Source: Deltaproteobacteria bacterium
Lineage (GTDB): Bacteria; Bdellovibrionota; Bdellovibrionia; JABDDW01
Assembly: GCA_013287405.1 (NCBI GenBank)
Contig: JABDDW010000027.1
Location: 1-21,399, forward strand
Direction: 5' to 3'
DNA length: 21,399 nucleotides
The position numbers and the translations under genes are program-made. This document shows positions 1 through 8,343 of the stretch, one piece after another. Below the pieces are notes generated by a model. That model was not told the DNA's origin. It did no database searches and was given only the letters and a program-made list of their open reading frames with translations. Numbering within the stretch: the stretch's first letter is position 1; each line of letters begins with the position of its first letter.

Positions 1-2
1 AG

Positions 3-608
3 TCAGGCCTTCTCGGGGCTTTCGCTACAAAAGGCGTCCAAGAACAAATTAACAAGGCTAATGCCGGTGCGGGGAATGTAGCGGGTCTTAGTCAGAATGC
101 CACGGGAAGTGCCGCCGACGGACAAGGTGCTAATGTAGGCGGGAGTGCTCTCCGAGATACGGGAGCCAACGGTAATGGTACGGCCACAGTGGGTATTTCT
201 GGAGTGAAAACAAAGGGACGGGGCGGTGGTGTTTCGGGTTATGGTACCGGTACCCTCGGGGCGAAGAAAAACGCTTCGCTTATAGCTGGAGATAGTGAGG
301 CGACTTTTAGCCCGGGCATTGATCGCGAAGCCATTAGGCGAGTCGTTCAAGAAAACTTAAAGCAGATCAAAGCCTGTTACGAGAAGGGACTCAATCGTAA
401 TCCCGGGCTCTATGGAAAAATTGTCATCCGGTGGACGATCGGTCCAGGTGGACGAGTCACGGCGGCGGGGATAAAGAGTTCGACGATGGACTCCTCTGAC
501 GTAGAGCAATGTGCCGTAGCGCGTTTGAGATTATGGAAATTTCCTGAGCCTCCGGTGGGCGAACTAGCTGACGTAAGCTATCCGTTCGTCTTCCAGGCTC
601 AGGAGTAA
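3..608 (+). CDS. AgmX/PglI C-terminal-domain protein (TonB-like), 5' end missing
   Basis: The reading frame is open from the window edge, so about 201 C-terminal residues are seen and the start lies upstream. Residues 1-100 are low-complexity and rich in Gly, Ala, Asn and Ser, which looks like a flexible periplasm-spanning linker. The last ~95 residues match the AgmX/PglI C-terminal pattern: an amphipathic helix with IRRVVQENLKQIKACYEKGL, then GKIVIRWTIGPGGRV, a second conserved Cys (VEQCAV) and an aromatic-Pro tail (WKFPEP, YPFVF). This fold is TonB-like. Known family members occur in myxobacterial gliding machinery and widely in Bdellovibrio-type genomes. The next three genes encode a TolQ and two ExbD subunits, so it probably transmits proton-motive-force work through the periplasm. 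The outer-membrane partner is unknown. The two cysteines could form a disulfide. Confidence 0.8.
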   Translation, partial: SGLLGAFATKGVQEQINKANAGAGNVAGLSQNATGSAADGQGANVGGSALRDTGANGNGTATVGISGVKTKGRGGGVSGYGTGTLGAKKNASLIAGDSEATFSPGIDREAIRRVVQENLKQIKACYEKGLNRNPGLYGKIVIRWTIGPGGRVTAAGIKSSTMDSSDVEQCAVARLRLWKFPEPPVGELADVSYPFVFQAQE

Positions 609-644
609 AATAACGGAAAGCAAACAGTTTAGAGGGGGAGCAAA

Positions 645-1310
645 ATGCAGCCGACACCACAAGTAGATTCCACAAACTTTGTTATCGCCGCGTTTCAGGG
701 CGGTGGCTGGGGGATGGTCCCCATCGCAATTGTTATGGTCTTTGTCATATTTATAATTTTCGAACGCTTTATGACTCTTGCGAAATTGTCTGTTGATAAA
801 AAAGATTTTAACGACAAACTTTTCGGATTTATTCTTCGGGGTGATATCAGGCAGGCGATTACGTTTTGTGATAGCAAACCGGCACCCCTGACTAACACTT
901 TGAAGGCCGGGTTGGTTCAGGTTCTAAACCGCCGCCCTGACGAGGAAGTCCAGGTCGCAATGGATGGAGCCGCACTTAAGGAGGTTCCCGTCTTAGACGG
1001 TTGGACGGCTTTTCTAGCGGTTTTTGGAAACGTCGCCACCTTACTTGGTCTTCTAGGTACAATTGTCGGTCTGATCCATTCATTCCGAGCCGTAACCAAT
1101 GCTGATCCCGCGCAAAAGGCAACCCTCTTATCATCAGGTATTGCAGAAGCCATGAACTGCACGGCCTTCGGACTGATTGTCGCGATTCCCGCCATTATTG
1201 CTTATGGTTACTACCAGACTCGAACTCAAAGAATTGTGAATGATATGAATGAAAGCAGCATGAATTTGATGAATCTCATTGTGGCTAATCGAGACAAGAT
1301 AAAAGACTAG
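645..1310 (+). CDS. TolQ/ExbB/MotA-family proton channel protein
   Basis: A 221-aa inner-membrane protein. There are three hydrophobic segments, at about residues 22-43, 118-145 and 165-190. The cytoplasmic loop lies between the first two, as in TolQ/ExbB. The second segment has the family-typical run GNVATLLGLLGTIVGLIHSF, and the third is preceded by SSGIAEAMNCTAFGLIVAIP. Length is normal for ExbB/TolQ. A strong purine-rich ribosome site (GAGGGGGAG) precedes the ATG. It lies 36 nt after the AgmX-like gene and 17 nt before the first ExbD gene, so it should form the pentameric channel of one motor with them. TolQ and ExbB cannot be told apart from sequence alone. The AgmX-like neighbour argues for a gliding-type or general TonB-like motor rather than Tol-Pal, since no tolB or pal is present. 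Confidence 0.88.
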   Translation: MQPTPQVDSTNFVIAAFQGGGWGMVPIAIVMVFVIFIIFERFMTLAKLSVDKKDFNDKLFGFILRGDIRQAITFCDSKPAPLTNTLKAGLVQVLNRRPDEEVQVAMDGAALKEVPVLDGWTAFLAVFGNVATLLGLLGTIVGLIHSFRAVTNADPAQKATLLSSGIAEAMNCTAFGLIVAIPAIIAYGYYQTRTQRIVNDMNESSMNLMNLIVANRDKIKD

Positions 1311-1327
1311 AAAGAGGCGATACAAAA

Positions 1328-1807
1328 ATGTTTGATCAAATGGGGGGGAACAATCAAAGCGGTAAGCGATCAACTGATATAGAGTTGAATCTTGTTCCGT
1401 TTATTGACCTCATGAGTACGTGTATTAGCTTTTTGCTCATCACAGCGGTTTGGACCCAGGTCAGCATGATTCAAATCGGAAGTTCAATTTACGGAAAAAA
1501 GACGGCCACCGGACAAGTTGAAGAACCGAAACGTGAACAGATCAATTTAAAAATTGATGTGACCCATTCTGGCTACGTTGTAAATTTAGGACGTCAATCT
1601 TTTTCTATCCCTCGCGTGAACAGTGAATATGACCAACCGGGCTTGATCAGCGAGCTTAAGGAGATCAAAGGTAAGTACCCTGAAAAAATCGACGGTATAA
1701 TCACACTTCTTGACGATATTAAATATGACGAACTGATCAAAGGGATGGACTCAATGATGATAGCGGGTTTTCCCGAGATTGCTATTGCCACCCAGGGAGC
1801 TCAGTAA
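1328..1807 (+). CDS. ExbD/TolR-like biopolymer transport protein, first copy
   Basis: A 159-aa protein with a short cytoplasmic N-terminus, one membrane segment at about residues 23-45 and a periplasmic domain. The start of the membrane segment carries NLVPFIDLMSTCISFLL; Asp27 is the expected proton-carrying aspartate of ExbD/TolR. The periplasmic part ends in a hydrophobic strand-helix unit (IDGIITLLDDIKYDELIKGM, then AGFPEIAIAT) typical of the TolR/ExbD fold. A GAGGCG ribosome site lies just upstream of the ATG. It is followed directly by a second ExbD-like gene of different sequence, so the motor may contain an ExbD heterodimer. Confidence 0.88.
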   Translation: MFDQMGGNNQSGKRSTDIELNLVPFIDLMSTCISFLLITAVWTQVSMIQIGSSIYGKKTATGQVEEPKREQINLKIDVTHSGYVVNLGRQSFSIPRVNSEYDQPGLISELKEIKGKYPEKIDGIITLLDDIKYDELIKGMDSMMIAGFPEIAIATQGAQ

Positions 1808-1808
1808 A

Positions 1809-2423
1809 ATGCCTATCTACGCTCCAGGAAAAAGAGATCCGAGACATAAGCGAAACATTCATGGTGTCAATTCTCGAAGATCGTCCGTGACGGGACTGAG
1901 TCTCACGTCAATGGTAGATATGTTTACAATATTAGTTGTCTTTTTGCTGATGAACTATAGCAGCACCGGTGAAATCATTTATATACCCAAGGACGTTAAG
2001 CTTCCAAAAGCCTCCCAGACCAAGGAATTAAAACCCGCCCATATTGTGACCCTGACTCAGACCGATGTGGTTTTGGATAAAGATACGGTTGCCAAACTCG
2101 ACGATGTTAAAAAGCAAAAAGACTGGATGATAATATCCTTGCGTGATCACCTCGTCGCGGCTCTTAAAATGGACGAAATAAAGAATAAAGAGAATCAAGC
2201 CATTCGACAGTCCCTCCCGGGTGCTCCTAAGCCTGATGGCCAAAAGGAAGCTTCGGATTCAAACAATGCAAAAAAAATTACTGTCCAAGCTGATCGGGAT
2301 CAAGATTTTTTAACGATCAAGAAAGTCATGTTCACGGTGACCGAAGCTGGTGCAGAAGAGATTAATTTTGCAGTCATGAAAAAGGAAGATGTTTCCCCGG
2401 GGACGGTATCCTCCTCCAACTAA
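1809..2423 (+). CDS. ExbD/TolR-like biopolymer transport protein, second copy with long charged insert
   Basis: A 204-aa protein. The ATG at 1809 follows the previous stop by one base and has GGGAGC upstream; an in-frame ATG 30 nt earlier would overlap the first ExbD gene and is less likely. The N-terminus is basic (GKRDPRHKRN), then one membrane segment at about residues 31-52 contains SMVDMFTILVVFLL, with Asp37 as the proton-carrying residue. The periplasmic domain has a highly charged Lys/Asp/Gln-rich stretch at about residues 120-160 that is longer than in the first copy, then a C-terminal ExbD-like unit (FLTIKKVMFTVTEAGAEEIN). It is the last gene of the motor cluster. A 142-nt gap with a promoter separates it from lptC. 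Confidence 0.85.
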   Translation: MPIYAPGKRDPRHKRNIHGVNSRRSSVTGLSLTSMVDMFTILVVFLLMNYSSTGEIIYIPKDVKLPKASQTKELKPAHIVTLTQTDVVLDKDTVAKLDDVKKQKDWMIISLRDHLVAALKMDEIKNKENQAIRQSLPGAPKPDGQKEASDSNNAKKITVQADRDQDFLTIKKVMFTVTEAGAEEINFAVMKKEDVSPGTVSSSN

Positions 2424-2427
2424 GCTC

Positions 2428-2463
2428 TTTTAAAGGCTTACCCCCAAATTGACGCCCTTAAAA
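2428..2463 (+). terminator. possible weak hairpin after the motor operon
   Basis: Arms TTTTAAAGGC (2428-2437) and GCCCTTAAAA (2454-2463) pair at nine of ten positions around a 16-nt loop, four bases after the stop of the second exbD gene. The position suits an operon end, but the arms are AT-rich and no T-tract follows. It is only a candidate. Confidence 0.25.
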
Positions 2464-2511
2464 TCAAATTATATGCCACGACTTTATTAGAGACTTTGAA
2501 GAATTTTGGTG

Positions 2512-2540
2512 CTTAAACCGTGCCAAGAAAGTGGTACAAT
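2512..2540 (+). promoter_or_regulatory. candidate extended -10 promoter for the lptC-lptB-rpoN-hpf operon
   Basis: TACAAT at 2535-2540 matches the sigma-70 -10 consensus at five of six bases and is preceded by TGG, an extended -10 element. A weak -35, CTTAAA at 2512-2517, sits 17 nt upstream. Transcription would start near 2547, giving a leader of about 19 nt with an AAAGGG ribosome site at 2549-2554. An alternative TTGACG at 2449-2454 has a poorer -10. The promoter is inferred from sequence only. Confidence 0.5.
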
Positions 2541-2565
2541 AAATGCTTAAAGGGCCGATTTTAAA

Positions 2566-3666
2566 ATGAAACGTCTAAAGACTTGGGGTTTGACGGCCCT
2601 TTTGGTTTTAATAGTTTTAGAAGTGCTTACAATTGCTCCCAAGAGACTGGGTACCGCCCCTGACCCAGAGGTAGTTTCGCCGGAGGCGGCTAAGCCCGGG
2701 GGCGGGACACCACCACCATCCACAGTGGCTACAATGTCGCAGATCATGGAAGGTGTGCATTTAGTGGAAACCGGTGGAGGCCGAAAGCAGTGGGAGCTCG
2801 ACTCTCAAAAGGCTCAAGGCTTTAAAGATAAGGGGAGTTGGAAATTAGAAGGAGTCCGAGTGAAGTTTTTTAGTCTCAATGGCAGTACTTATTCGGTTAC
2901 TGGACATGATGGGACTGTTCAAATGGAAACTAAGGACATGTATATAGAAGGTAATGTTGTCACAACGACCTCTGAAGGTTACACATTTAAAACCAAATCC
3001 CTAAAATACTCCGCTGGTGAAAAATCCTTAACCACTCCTGATGCCGTGAAAATAACCGGTCCAAGATCTGAGGGTCCTTTTCAATTGGACGGGGTTGGCT
3101 TCAGGGCTGACCTCAACAATAGTTCGATGAAGCTTGACCACTCCGTCCACGCCGTTAAACAAATATCTTCCGACGGTGGGACCTCCCCGGTTTTGGGTAC
3201 AAATTTGGAAGACCGAGACGGCGTTAAAGTTATGAACATTCGATCTGAGCACTCTTTTGTAAATGGAAAGACTTCTGAAGTTCATTTTGAGGATAAAGTC
3301 CAGGTCGATATTGAATCTATAAGAATGACGGGTAACCAGGCTGACTTCCTTTACGATAAAAAGACCAGGGCCTTAACTTCGTTATTCATGCAAGGTAATG
3401 TGCGTGTTACAGATCAAGAGCACTGGGCCGCTTCTCAATATGTTCAAGTTTTATTCAAAAAAAATGAATTCGTCCTCTATGGAAATCCCAGCATAAATCA
3501 AAATGGTAATGAATTGCGCGGCCAAGAAATTCGATTTCTCAAGGGCGGAAAAGAGGTGCGGGTCTCAAAAGCCAAAGCTCGTGTAGAACAAGAGGATGCA
3601 GGTCCAAGCAGTTCTAAGGGGCTTAACCTCTTAACCAAGGGGTTTTCTAAAGGGATCGCACAATGA
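2566..3666 (+). CDS. LptC-like protein fused to an LptA/OstA-like domain
   Basis: A 366-aa protein, about twice the usual length of LptC (~190 aa). One N-terminal membrane anchor (about residues 7-24) is followed by a Pro/Gly-rich linker to ~57. Residues ~58-197 form an LptC-like repeat of beta strands ([42 protein letters not shown]). Residues ~215-342 look LptA/OstA-like ([46 protein letters not shown]). LptC and LptA together carry lipopolysaccharide from LptB2FG through the periplasm. The stop overlaps the lptB start by 4 nt (ATGA), which strongly supports the role. No separate lptA is in the window, so this protein may combine both bridge components. Confidence 0.75.
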   Translation: MKRLKTWGLTALLVLIVLEVLTIAPKRLGTAPDPEVVSPEAAKPGGGTPPPSTVATMSQIMEGVHLVETGGGRKQWELDSQKAQGFKDKGSWKLEGVRVKFFSLNGSTYSVTGHDGTVQMETKDMYIEGNVVTTTSEGYTFKTKSLKYSAGEKSLTTPDAVKITGPRSEGPFQLDGVGFRADLNNSSMKLDHSVHAVKQISSDGGTSPVLGTNLEDRDGVKVMNIRSEHSFVNGKTSEVHFEDKVQVDIESIRMTGNQADFLYDKKTRALTSLFMQGNVRVTDQEHWAASQYVQVLFKKNEFVLYGNPSINQNGNELRGQEIRFLKGGKEVRVSKAKARVEQEDAGPSSSKGLNLLTKGFSKGIAQ

Positions 3667-4391
3667 GCGTCAATAATTTAGAAATTCAAAATATTTCAAA
3701 AAGCTTTAAGCAGCGAAAAGTGGTTGATCGCGTGAGTTTCACTGTTGAATCGGGGCAAATTGTAGGCCTCTTGGGGCCCAATGGAGCGGGAAAGACCACC
3801 AGCTTTTATATGGTTGTGGGGCTCGTCAAACCTGATGGCGGAGACGTCCTTATTAACAATCAGAGTATTGGGCGACGTCCTATGTATCAACGTGCTAGAC
3901 TTGGTGTGAGCTATTTGCCTCAAGAGCCTAGCGTTTTTAAAAAATTAACTGTCGAAGACAATATTCTTGTCGGTCTTGAAGCCTGTGCCCTTGATAGTGC
4001 GGCTCAGAAAGAAAAGTTAGAAGACCTTTTAGAGGATTTTAAAATTCGTCACGTGCGGCATAATTATGCTTACTCTTTGTCTGGGGGTGAACGCCGCCGA
4101 GTAGAAATTGCACGGGCCTTGGCGGGGAACCCTTCATTTTTGCTTTTGGACGAGCCTTTTGCCGGTATTGACCCTATTGCGGTTGGTGATATTCAGACTA
4201 TAATCAGTCAGCTGCGGCAGAGAGGTATAGGTATACTCATTACCGATCATAACGTTCGCGAAACTTTAAAAATTTGTGATCGAGGATATATTTTAAAAGA
4301 CGGACGAATCCAGGTGACGGGTTCGCCCACGGAAATTGCGGAGTCACCTATAGCCAGGCAATTTTATCTTGGCGAAAATTTCAAGTTGTAG
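3663..4391 (+). CDS. lptB: LPS export ABC transporter ATPase LptB
   Basis: A 242-aa cytoplasmic ATPase that powers extraction of lipopolysaccharide from the inner membrane with LptF and LptG. Motifs: Walker [10 protein letters not shown] (~38-46), Q-loop [17 protein letters not shown] (~84-100), signature [15 protein letters not shown] (~139-153), Walker [13 protein letters not shown] (~160-171) and the switch His in ITDHNVRET (His196). The short C-terminus and the LPQEPS and DHNVRET phrases are characteristic of LptB rather than of other ABC ATPases. The gene overlaps the LptC-like gene by 4 nt and sits 17 nt before rpoN, the usual lptB-rpoN order. LptF and LptG are not in this window. Confidence 0.95.
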   Translation: MSVNNLEIQNISKSFKQRKVVDRVSFTVESGQIVGLLGPNGAGKTTSFYMVVGLVKPDGGDVLINNQSIGRRPMYQRARLGVSYLPQEPSVFKKLTVEDNILVGLEACALDSAAQKEKLEDLLEDFKIRHVRHNYAYSLSGGERRRVEIARALAGNPSFLLLDEPFAGIDPIAVGDIQTIISQLRQRGIGILITDHNVRETLKICDRGYILKDGRIQVTGSPTEIAESPIARQFYLGENFKL

Positions 4392-4408
4392 ACTCTTAAA
4401 GGAGACAT

Positions 4409-5851
4409 ATGGCTTTAGAATTAAAACAAGGGCTTAGGCTTTCCCAGCAGTTGAGGATGACGCCCCAACTCCAACAGGCCATTAAACTCTTGCAGCTCTC
4501 CCGGTTGGAGTTAGAACAGACCATCACTAAAGAAATGGAAGAGAACCCTATCCTTGAAGAAGCTGGTGAAGTGGCCGAGGATGAAGCTGCGGCCAAAGAG
4601 TCTGAAAACCTCGATATGGTTGAAGACACTGAAGCTCCCCCACCGGCTGCAGACGATAACAAGAAAGAAGAATTTGAGTGGGAGAATTATGTCGAAGATA
4701 ACTACAAACAATCCACCGCACAGTCGGGAATACGAAACACCGAAGAAGTTCATAACTACGAGAATTTAATTACTCGCCACGAGAGTCTTCAGGAATATCT
4801 GATCTGGCAGCTCAAACTTTCTGGGTTTAACGATGAGGAACAACGTATTGGGATCAAAATTATTGGTAATATTGACGACGACGGCTATCTCAAAGTTCCA
4901 TTGGGCGAAATTTGCCCTGAAGAAAATCTTCCTGACGACGAAATTGAAGGGATTCTAAAACTGATTCAAGAATTTGATCCGCCGGGAGTGGGGGCTCGTG
5001 ATCTAAAAGAATGTCTCCTTGTGCAAGCTAAAGTTTTAGGTGAAGACACCCACGATGTCGTCGACGTCATTCGAAATTACATGAAGGATCTTGAGAAGAA
5101 GAACTTCGAAGGGATCGCTAAGGCTACAGGCAAGACACTTCAAGAAGTCATAGAGATTTGCAAAATTGTTTTCGATATGGAACCCAAGCCTGGACGAGGA
5201 TTCGCCACCTCTGAAACTCAATACGTAACTCCCGACGTCTATGTCTACAAAGTTGGGGATGAATACGTCGTCTCTCTCAACGAAGATGGGCTGCCTCGAC
5301 TAAAAATCAGCAATTTTTATAAGAATGTGCTTTCAGGTAAGACTTCAAGCAATATCACAAAAGAATATATTCAAGATAAACTGCGATCAGCGGTTTGGCT
5401 CATTAAGTCTATTCACCAACGGCAACGTACAATTTATAAAGTTACAGAAAGTATTGTTCGATACCAACGAGACTTTTTAGATAAGGGACTAGAGTTTTTA
5501 AAGCCCATGATCCTGCGCGATATTGCCAATGACATTGGAATGCACGAGTCGACCGTAAGCCGAGTGACAACGGCCAAATACGTCCATACACCTCGCGGAA
5601 TTTTCGAGCTCAAGTACTTCTTTAATAGCGGCATTAATAAGACAGATGGGGATTCTCTGGCCAGCGAGTCCGTGAAAGAAAAAATTAAAGAATTGGTTTC
5701 GAAAGAAGATTTGAAGAACCCCTACTCTGATCAAAAGATTGTGGAGCTGCTACGAGCAGATGCAGGAATCGATATTGCGCGTCGCACCGTTGCTAAATAT
5801 AGAGATATATTAGGGATTTTGCCTAGCAGTAAACGCAAAAAATATTTTTAA
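4409..5851 (+). CDS. rpoN: RNA polymerase sigma-54 factor
   Basis: A 480-aa sigma-54, normal length. Region I (residues 1-50) has the Gln/Leu-rich activator-interaction motif LRMTPQLQQAIKLLQLSRLE. An acidic linker follows (~50-90, many Glu and Asp). The core-binding domain includes PPGVGARDLKECLLVQ. The DNA-binding part has a helix-turn-helix (HESTVSRVTTAKYV, from about residue 379) and the RpoN box ARRTVAKYR (457-465) that reads the -24 element. AAAGGAG precedes the ATG. It is co-transcribed with lptB and hpf as in many proteobacteria. I found no convincing -24/-12 promoter in this window, so its targets lie elsewhere. Confidence 0.97.
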   Translation: MALELKQGLRLSQQLRMTPQLQQAIKLLQLSRLELEQTITKEMEENPILEEAGEVAEDEAAAKESENLDMVEDTEAPPPAADDNKKEEFEWENYVEDNYKQSTAQSGIRNTEEVHNYENLITRHESLQEYLIWQLKLSGFNDEEQRIGIKIIGNIDDDGYLKVPLGEICPEENLPDDEIEGILKLIQEFDPPGVGARDLKECLLVQAKVLGEDTHDVVDVIRNYMKDLEKKNFEGIAKATGKTLQEVIEICKIVFDMEPKPGRGFATSETQYVTPDVYVYKVGDEYVVSLNEDGLPRLKISNFYKNVLSGKTSSNITKEYIQDKLRSAVWLIKSIHQRQRTIYKVTESIVRYQRDFLDKGLEFLKPMILRDIANDIGMHESTVSRVTTAKYVHTPRGIFELKYFFNSGINKTDGDSLASESVKEKIKELVSKEDLKNPYSDQKIVELLRADAGIDIARRTVAKYRDILGILPSSKRKKYF

Positions 5852-5919
5852 TCGAATCTCTTGCCATCTGCCGATAGAGAATGAAACTCTCCTTACAACC
5901 TTTAATGAGGAGGTATTTT

Positions 5920-6318
5920 ATGGATTGCAAGTTTACTTTCAAGCACCTAGAACCCCTTGATTCAATTACCCAATATGCCCAAGGCCGAATCGAGAAAATC
6001 GAAAAATATAATATGCATAAAGAGATGAAGGTTCATTTTATTTTTAGCGTCCAAAAAGAAAGCCAGGAGGCCGAAGTGGTTGTTGATACCGGGGGGCAGC
6101 ACTATACGGCCAAAGCCTCAGACCCTACTCTTTATGCCGCCATTGACCTTGTGGTGGATAAACTTGAACATCAACTCCGAAAGCATAAAGATAAAATCCA
6201 AAATCACCATAATTTTAATGCCAGCAATGAAGGCTATCTTAAACAGGAAATTGCGGCCCAGGCCCGTGAACTTCATGAGGATGATAACAAAGTCTTAAGG
6301 ATGAAGGGGAAGAAGTAA
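5920..6318 (+). CDS. hpf: ribosome hibernation-promoting factor, short form (HPF/YfiA family)
   Basis: A 132-aa protein. The chosen ATG has a near-perfect ribosome site, GAGGAGG at 5907-5913; an in-frame ATG at 5881 would add 13 residues without such a site. The sequence begins CKFTFKHLEPLDSITQYAQ and has the beta-alpha-beta-beta-beta-alpha HPF pattern, including VVVDTGGQHYTAKASDPTLY and the helix AIDLVVDKLEHQLRKHKDK, whose basic residues face rRNA in known structures. It binds the decoding site of the 30S subunit and silences ribosomes in starvation. It lacks the long C-terminal dimerisation domain, although a ~30-residue polar tail is present. The position after rpoN is conserved in many bacteria. 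Confidence 0.92.
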   Translation: MDCKFTFKHLEPLDSITQYAQGRIEKIEKYNMHKEMKVHFIFSVQKESQEAEVVVDTGGQHYTAKASDPTLYAAIDLVVDKLEHQLRKHKDKIQNHHNFNASNEGYLKQEIAAQARELHEDDNKVLRMKGKK

Positions 6319-6326
6319 GAGCGGGA

Positions 6327-7154
6327 TCAGTGGTGCCCGTCTACCGGGGTTTCAAAGGGGTCTTGAGTCGGGTCGGCCAATTCGTAGGGGATTATTCTCG
6401 CTGAGCGTAGAAAAGATTTTTGCTCCTGGCCTAATCTAATGGTTTGAGGAACAGGAAAGATCAGATAGCCCTCCGTTGCATAAGCTCTAGCCAGTTTTGT
6501 AGCCTCCTCGAAACCTGGAAAATGGGCCTTTAGATTTTCAATTAGTCCATCAAAATGGGATGAGCCTGCAAAGGAGCCCTTTTCGAGGTTTTTTACTGCG
6601 ATGTTTAAGCGGTAGACAAAGGAAATTAGACTATAAAGTTGAACCTGGGACACCTTAGTTTCTGGCGACATATGCAAAAAATTATGGACTCGGGTGAGGA
6701 CTTCCCCAAGATTCAAGGTCATCAATGCTTGATTTGCCTCTTGAGGAGAAATAAGAGTTTCGGTTTTGCCCTCCGGTACATTGCTAGCTTTTCGTTTCTC
6801 CAAAAATCTTATAGCGTCTTGAAGATAAATGTAGCCGGCCTTAAGGGACTCTTCGTAGATTCCTACAGGAACTTGGTTATTTGCCTCAAGTACCTTTTTT
6901 TCAAGCTTTTGGCGATCATTCTCAAATTTAGGATCCCGACGTAACTCCGTGATGGCTTGCAATTGTTCGTTACGTGCGGAGAGGACCCGTCCGATACTAT
7001 TACGGGGAGTAAAAAGGTTAACGATCGCCATAGTTCCTTTACATCTTTCGATTCCATCTTCGGATTTGCTCTCGGGGTTCGTCGCCGTGGCGTTGACAAT
7101 AATTGGCACCAAAATTGAAAAAATGACTAAGGCGAGCCTATCAAAAAGGAGCAT
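6327..7154 (-). CDS. secreted protein of unknown function, single mature cysteine
   Basis: A 275-aa protein not matched to a known family. It has a signal peptide (hydrophobic ~8-20, cleavage near residue 23 after NATA). The mature part is largely helical and soluble: a charged stretch (LRRDPKFENDRQKLEKKVLE), then helices to ~200, and a Pro-rich tail ending DGHH. The only cysteine is Cys38, about 14 residues into the mature chain (GIERCKGTM). An AAAGGAAG ribosome site precedes the ATG. The gene is convergent with hpf with only 8 nt between stops, and divergent from the C39-like gene. It is probably periplasmic or exported. It could be a predation-related or envelope protein, but nothing in the sequence proves that. 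Confidence 0.7.
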   Translation of the reverse strand: MLLFDRLALVIFSILVPIIVNATATNPESKSEDGIERCKGTMAIVNLFTPRNSIGRVLSARNEQLQAITELRRDPKFENDRQKLEKKVLEANNQVPVGIYEESLKAGYIYLQDAIRFLEKRKASNVPEGKTETLISPQEANQALMTLNLGEVLTRVHNFLHMSPETKVSQVQLYSLISFVYRLNIAVKNLEKGSFAGSSHFDGLIENLKAHFPGFEEATKLARAYATEGYLIFPVPQTIRLGQEQKSFLRSARIIPYELADPTQDPFETPVDGHH

Positions 7155-7299
7155 ATTCTTCCTTTGCTAAAGTAAATCATGGATGAGCAACATATATGCC
7201 TGTTTATACACCTTTGCGGTCGGTGATATTGATCTGATCCAGGCACGACTGTTGCTCCGTATTTAAAACCATTGGAAGTTTACGGAGATATCTTTATCT
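7155..7299. promoter_or_regulatory. divergent intergenic region with a hairpin over the plus-strand ribosome site
   Basis: This 145-nt gap lies between two divergent secreted-protein genes and must hold both promoters. No pair of good -35/-10 boxes was found. Arms CTCCGTA (7255-7261) and TACGGAG (7281-7287) form a 7-bp stem with a 19-nt loop. The right arm contains the GGAG ribosome site of the gene starting at 7300, so an mRNA hairpin could mask it. Confidence 0.4.
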
Positions 7300-8172
7300 A
7301 TGAGAGTTTTTTTTGGTCTATTTATCTTGTTGCTAATAGGGCCCATAGCCGAATCCTCGGACGTACCAAAGACGGATTCCTTAACTGAATGCTCGACGGG
7401 TTTGGCCAATGTCCAAAGTATTCAACAGGGCGCTCTTAAATTTGACGAATCTATAAACTTTGCTCCCCCATTTCCGGCTTGGCAACTTGATCCGCGATTA
7501 AACGATCTGTTTGTAAGAGATGGTAACGGAGAAACCCAATGTGAACTGTGTTGGCCCACGGTCATGGCCAGTGCAATGGCCTACTTCAAGTATTGGAGTA
7601 CGCCTCCGATTTCAATGCTGCCCCTCGTAGCCGATCCAAGAACAGCAGATTTTACCAACCAGATTCGTGAATTTGCAAAGTTAAGCGGAACTGACCCCAA
7701 CACCGGGACGCACCCAGATCAAGAGGCGGCAGCAGTTCGGAGTTATCTGGAATCAGCTGGTATTGCTAATCCATGGGTCCATGTCATTGGCCCCTACGCG
7801 GAAACTTACGATCCTCCTCCGGATGAAGGCACAAATGAATATATCCGGGCGCCAGAACTCAAAGATGTTAGGGATGGAATCCAGGCCCACGAAGGTGTTG
7901 TAATGGATATCGGAGGCCACGTACTGTGGGTGGTTGGATACGATTACAACGTGGCTTGGGGCGATGATCATATCTTGTTAAAAATCGTAAATCCCCTCAT
8001 AGATTACTCAGGGAGACCCATCGATTCCCGATGGGACCCCTTCACTATGACGAAAATTCAGCCGGGACAGTTCAGCCCTCCCGTGACAAAGTATGCCATT
8101 CAAGGAGCCCCCTTTGGGCGGTATAAGGGCCTAAGCTTTGCTAGAAACCTCATTATTTTCAAGGTGAAGTGA
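7300..8172 (+). CDS. secreted C39-like papain-fold protein (putative cysteine peptidase)
   Basis: A 290-aa exported protein with a signal peptide (~1-19, FFGLFILLLIGPIAES). A Cys-His-Asn arrangement typical of C39-like papain-fold proteins is visible: Cys84 in ELCWPTVMASAMAYFKYW at the start of the active-site helix, His207 in VVMDIGGHVLWVVGYDYN, and Asn231 in LLKIVNPL. In the family the first motif is usually C-G-P-[ST]; here it is C-W-P-T, an unusual Trp. A second Cys (Cys81) lies three residues before the nucleophile. The mature N-terminus has Cys31 in LTECSTGL, like the cysteines of the other secreted proteins here. It could be an active peptidase or an inactive binding variant. The fold assignment is by motif only. 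Confidence 0.6.
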   Translation: MRVFFGLFILLLIGPIAESSDVPKTDSLTECSTGLANVQSIQQGALKFDESINFAPPFPAWQLDPRLNDLFVRDGNGETQCELCWPTVMASAMAYFKYWSTPPISMLPLVADPRTADFTNQIREFAKLSGTDPNTGTHPDQEAAAVRSYLESAGIANPWVHVIGPYAETYDPPPDEGTNEYIRAPELKDVRDGIQAHEGVVMDIGGHVLWVVGYDYNVAWGDDHILLKIVNPLIDYSGRPIDSRWDPFTMTKIQPGQFSPPVTKYAIQGAPFGRYKGLSFARNLIIFKVK

Positions 8173-8343
8173 TTATCTCAAGGTTTGAAACTCGCAGTCG
8201 CACCATTCAACACGTGTTCCAGAATCCACGACGCTGATATAAATCTTAGCTCATTTATTGAAGGATCGCCCGAAAGGGCTTTCATCAGGGTCTTCCTTAG
8301 ACTATGGGGCGAGGTATGGTTTTTAATTTAGAGGTTTTGGACA

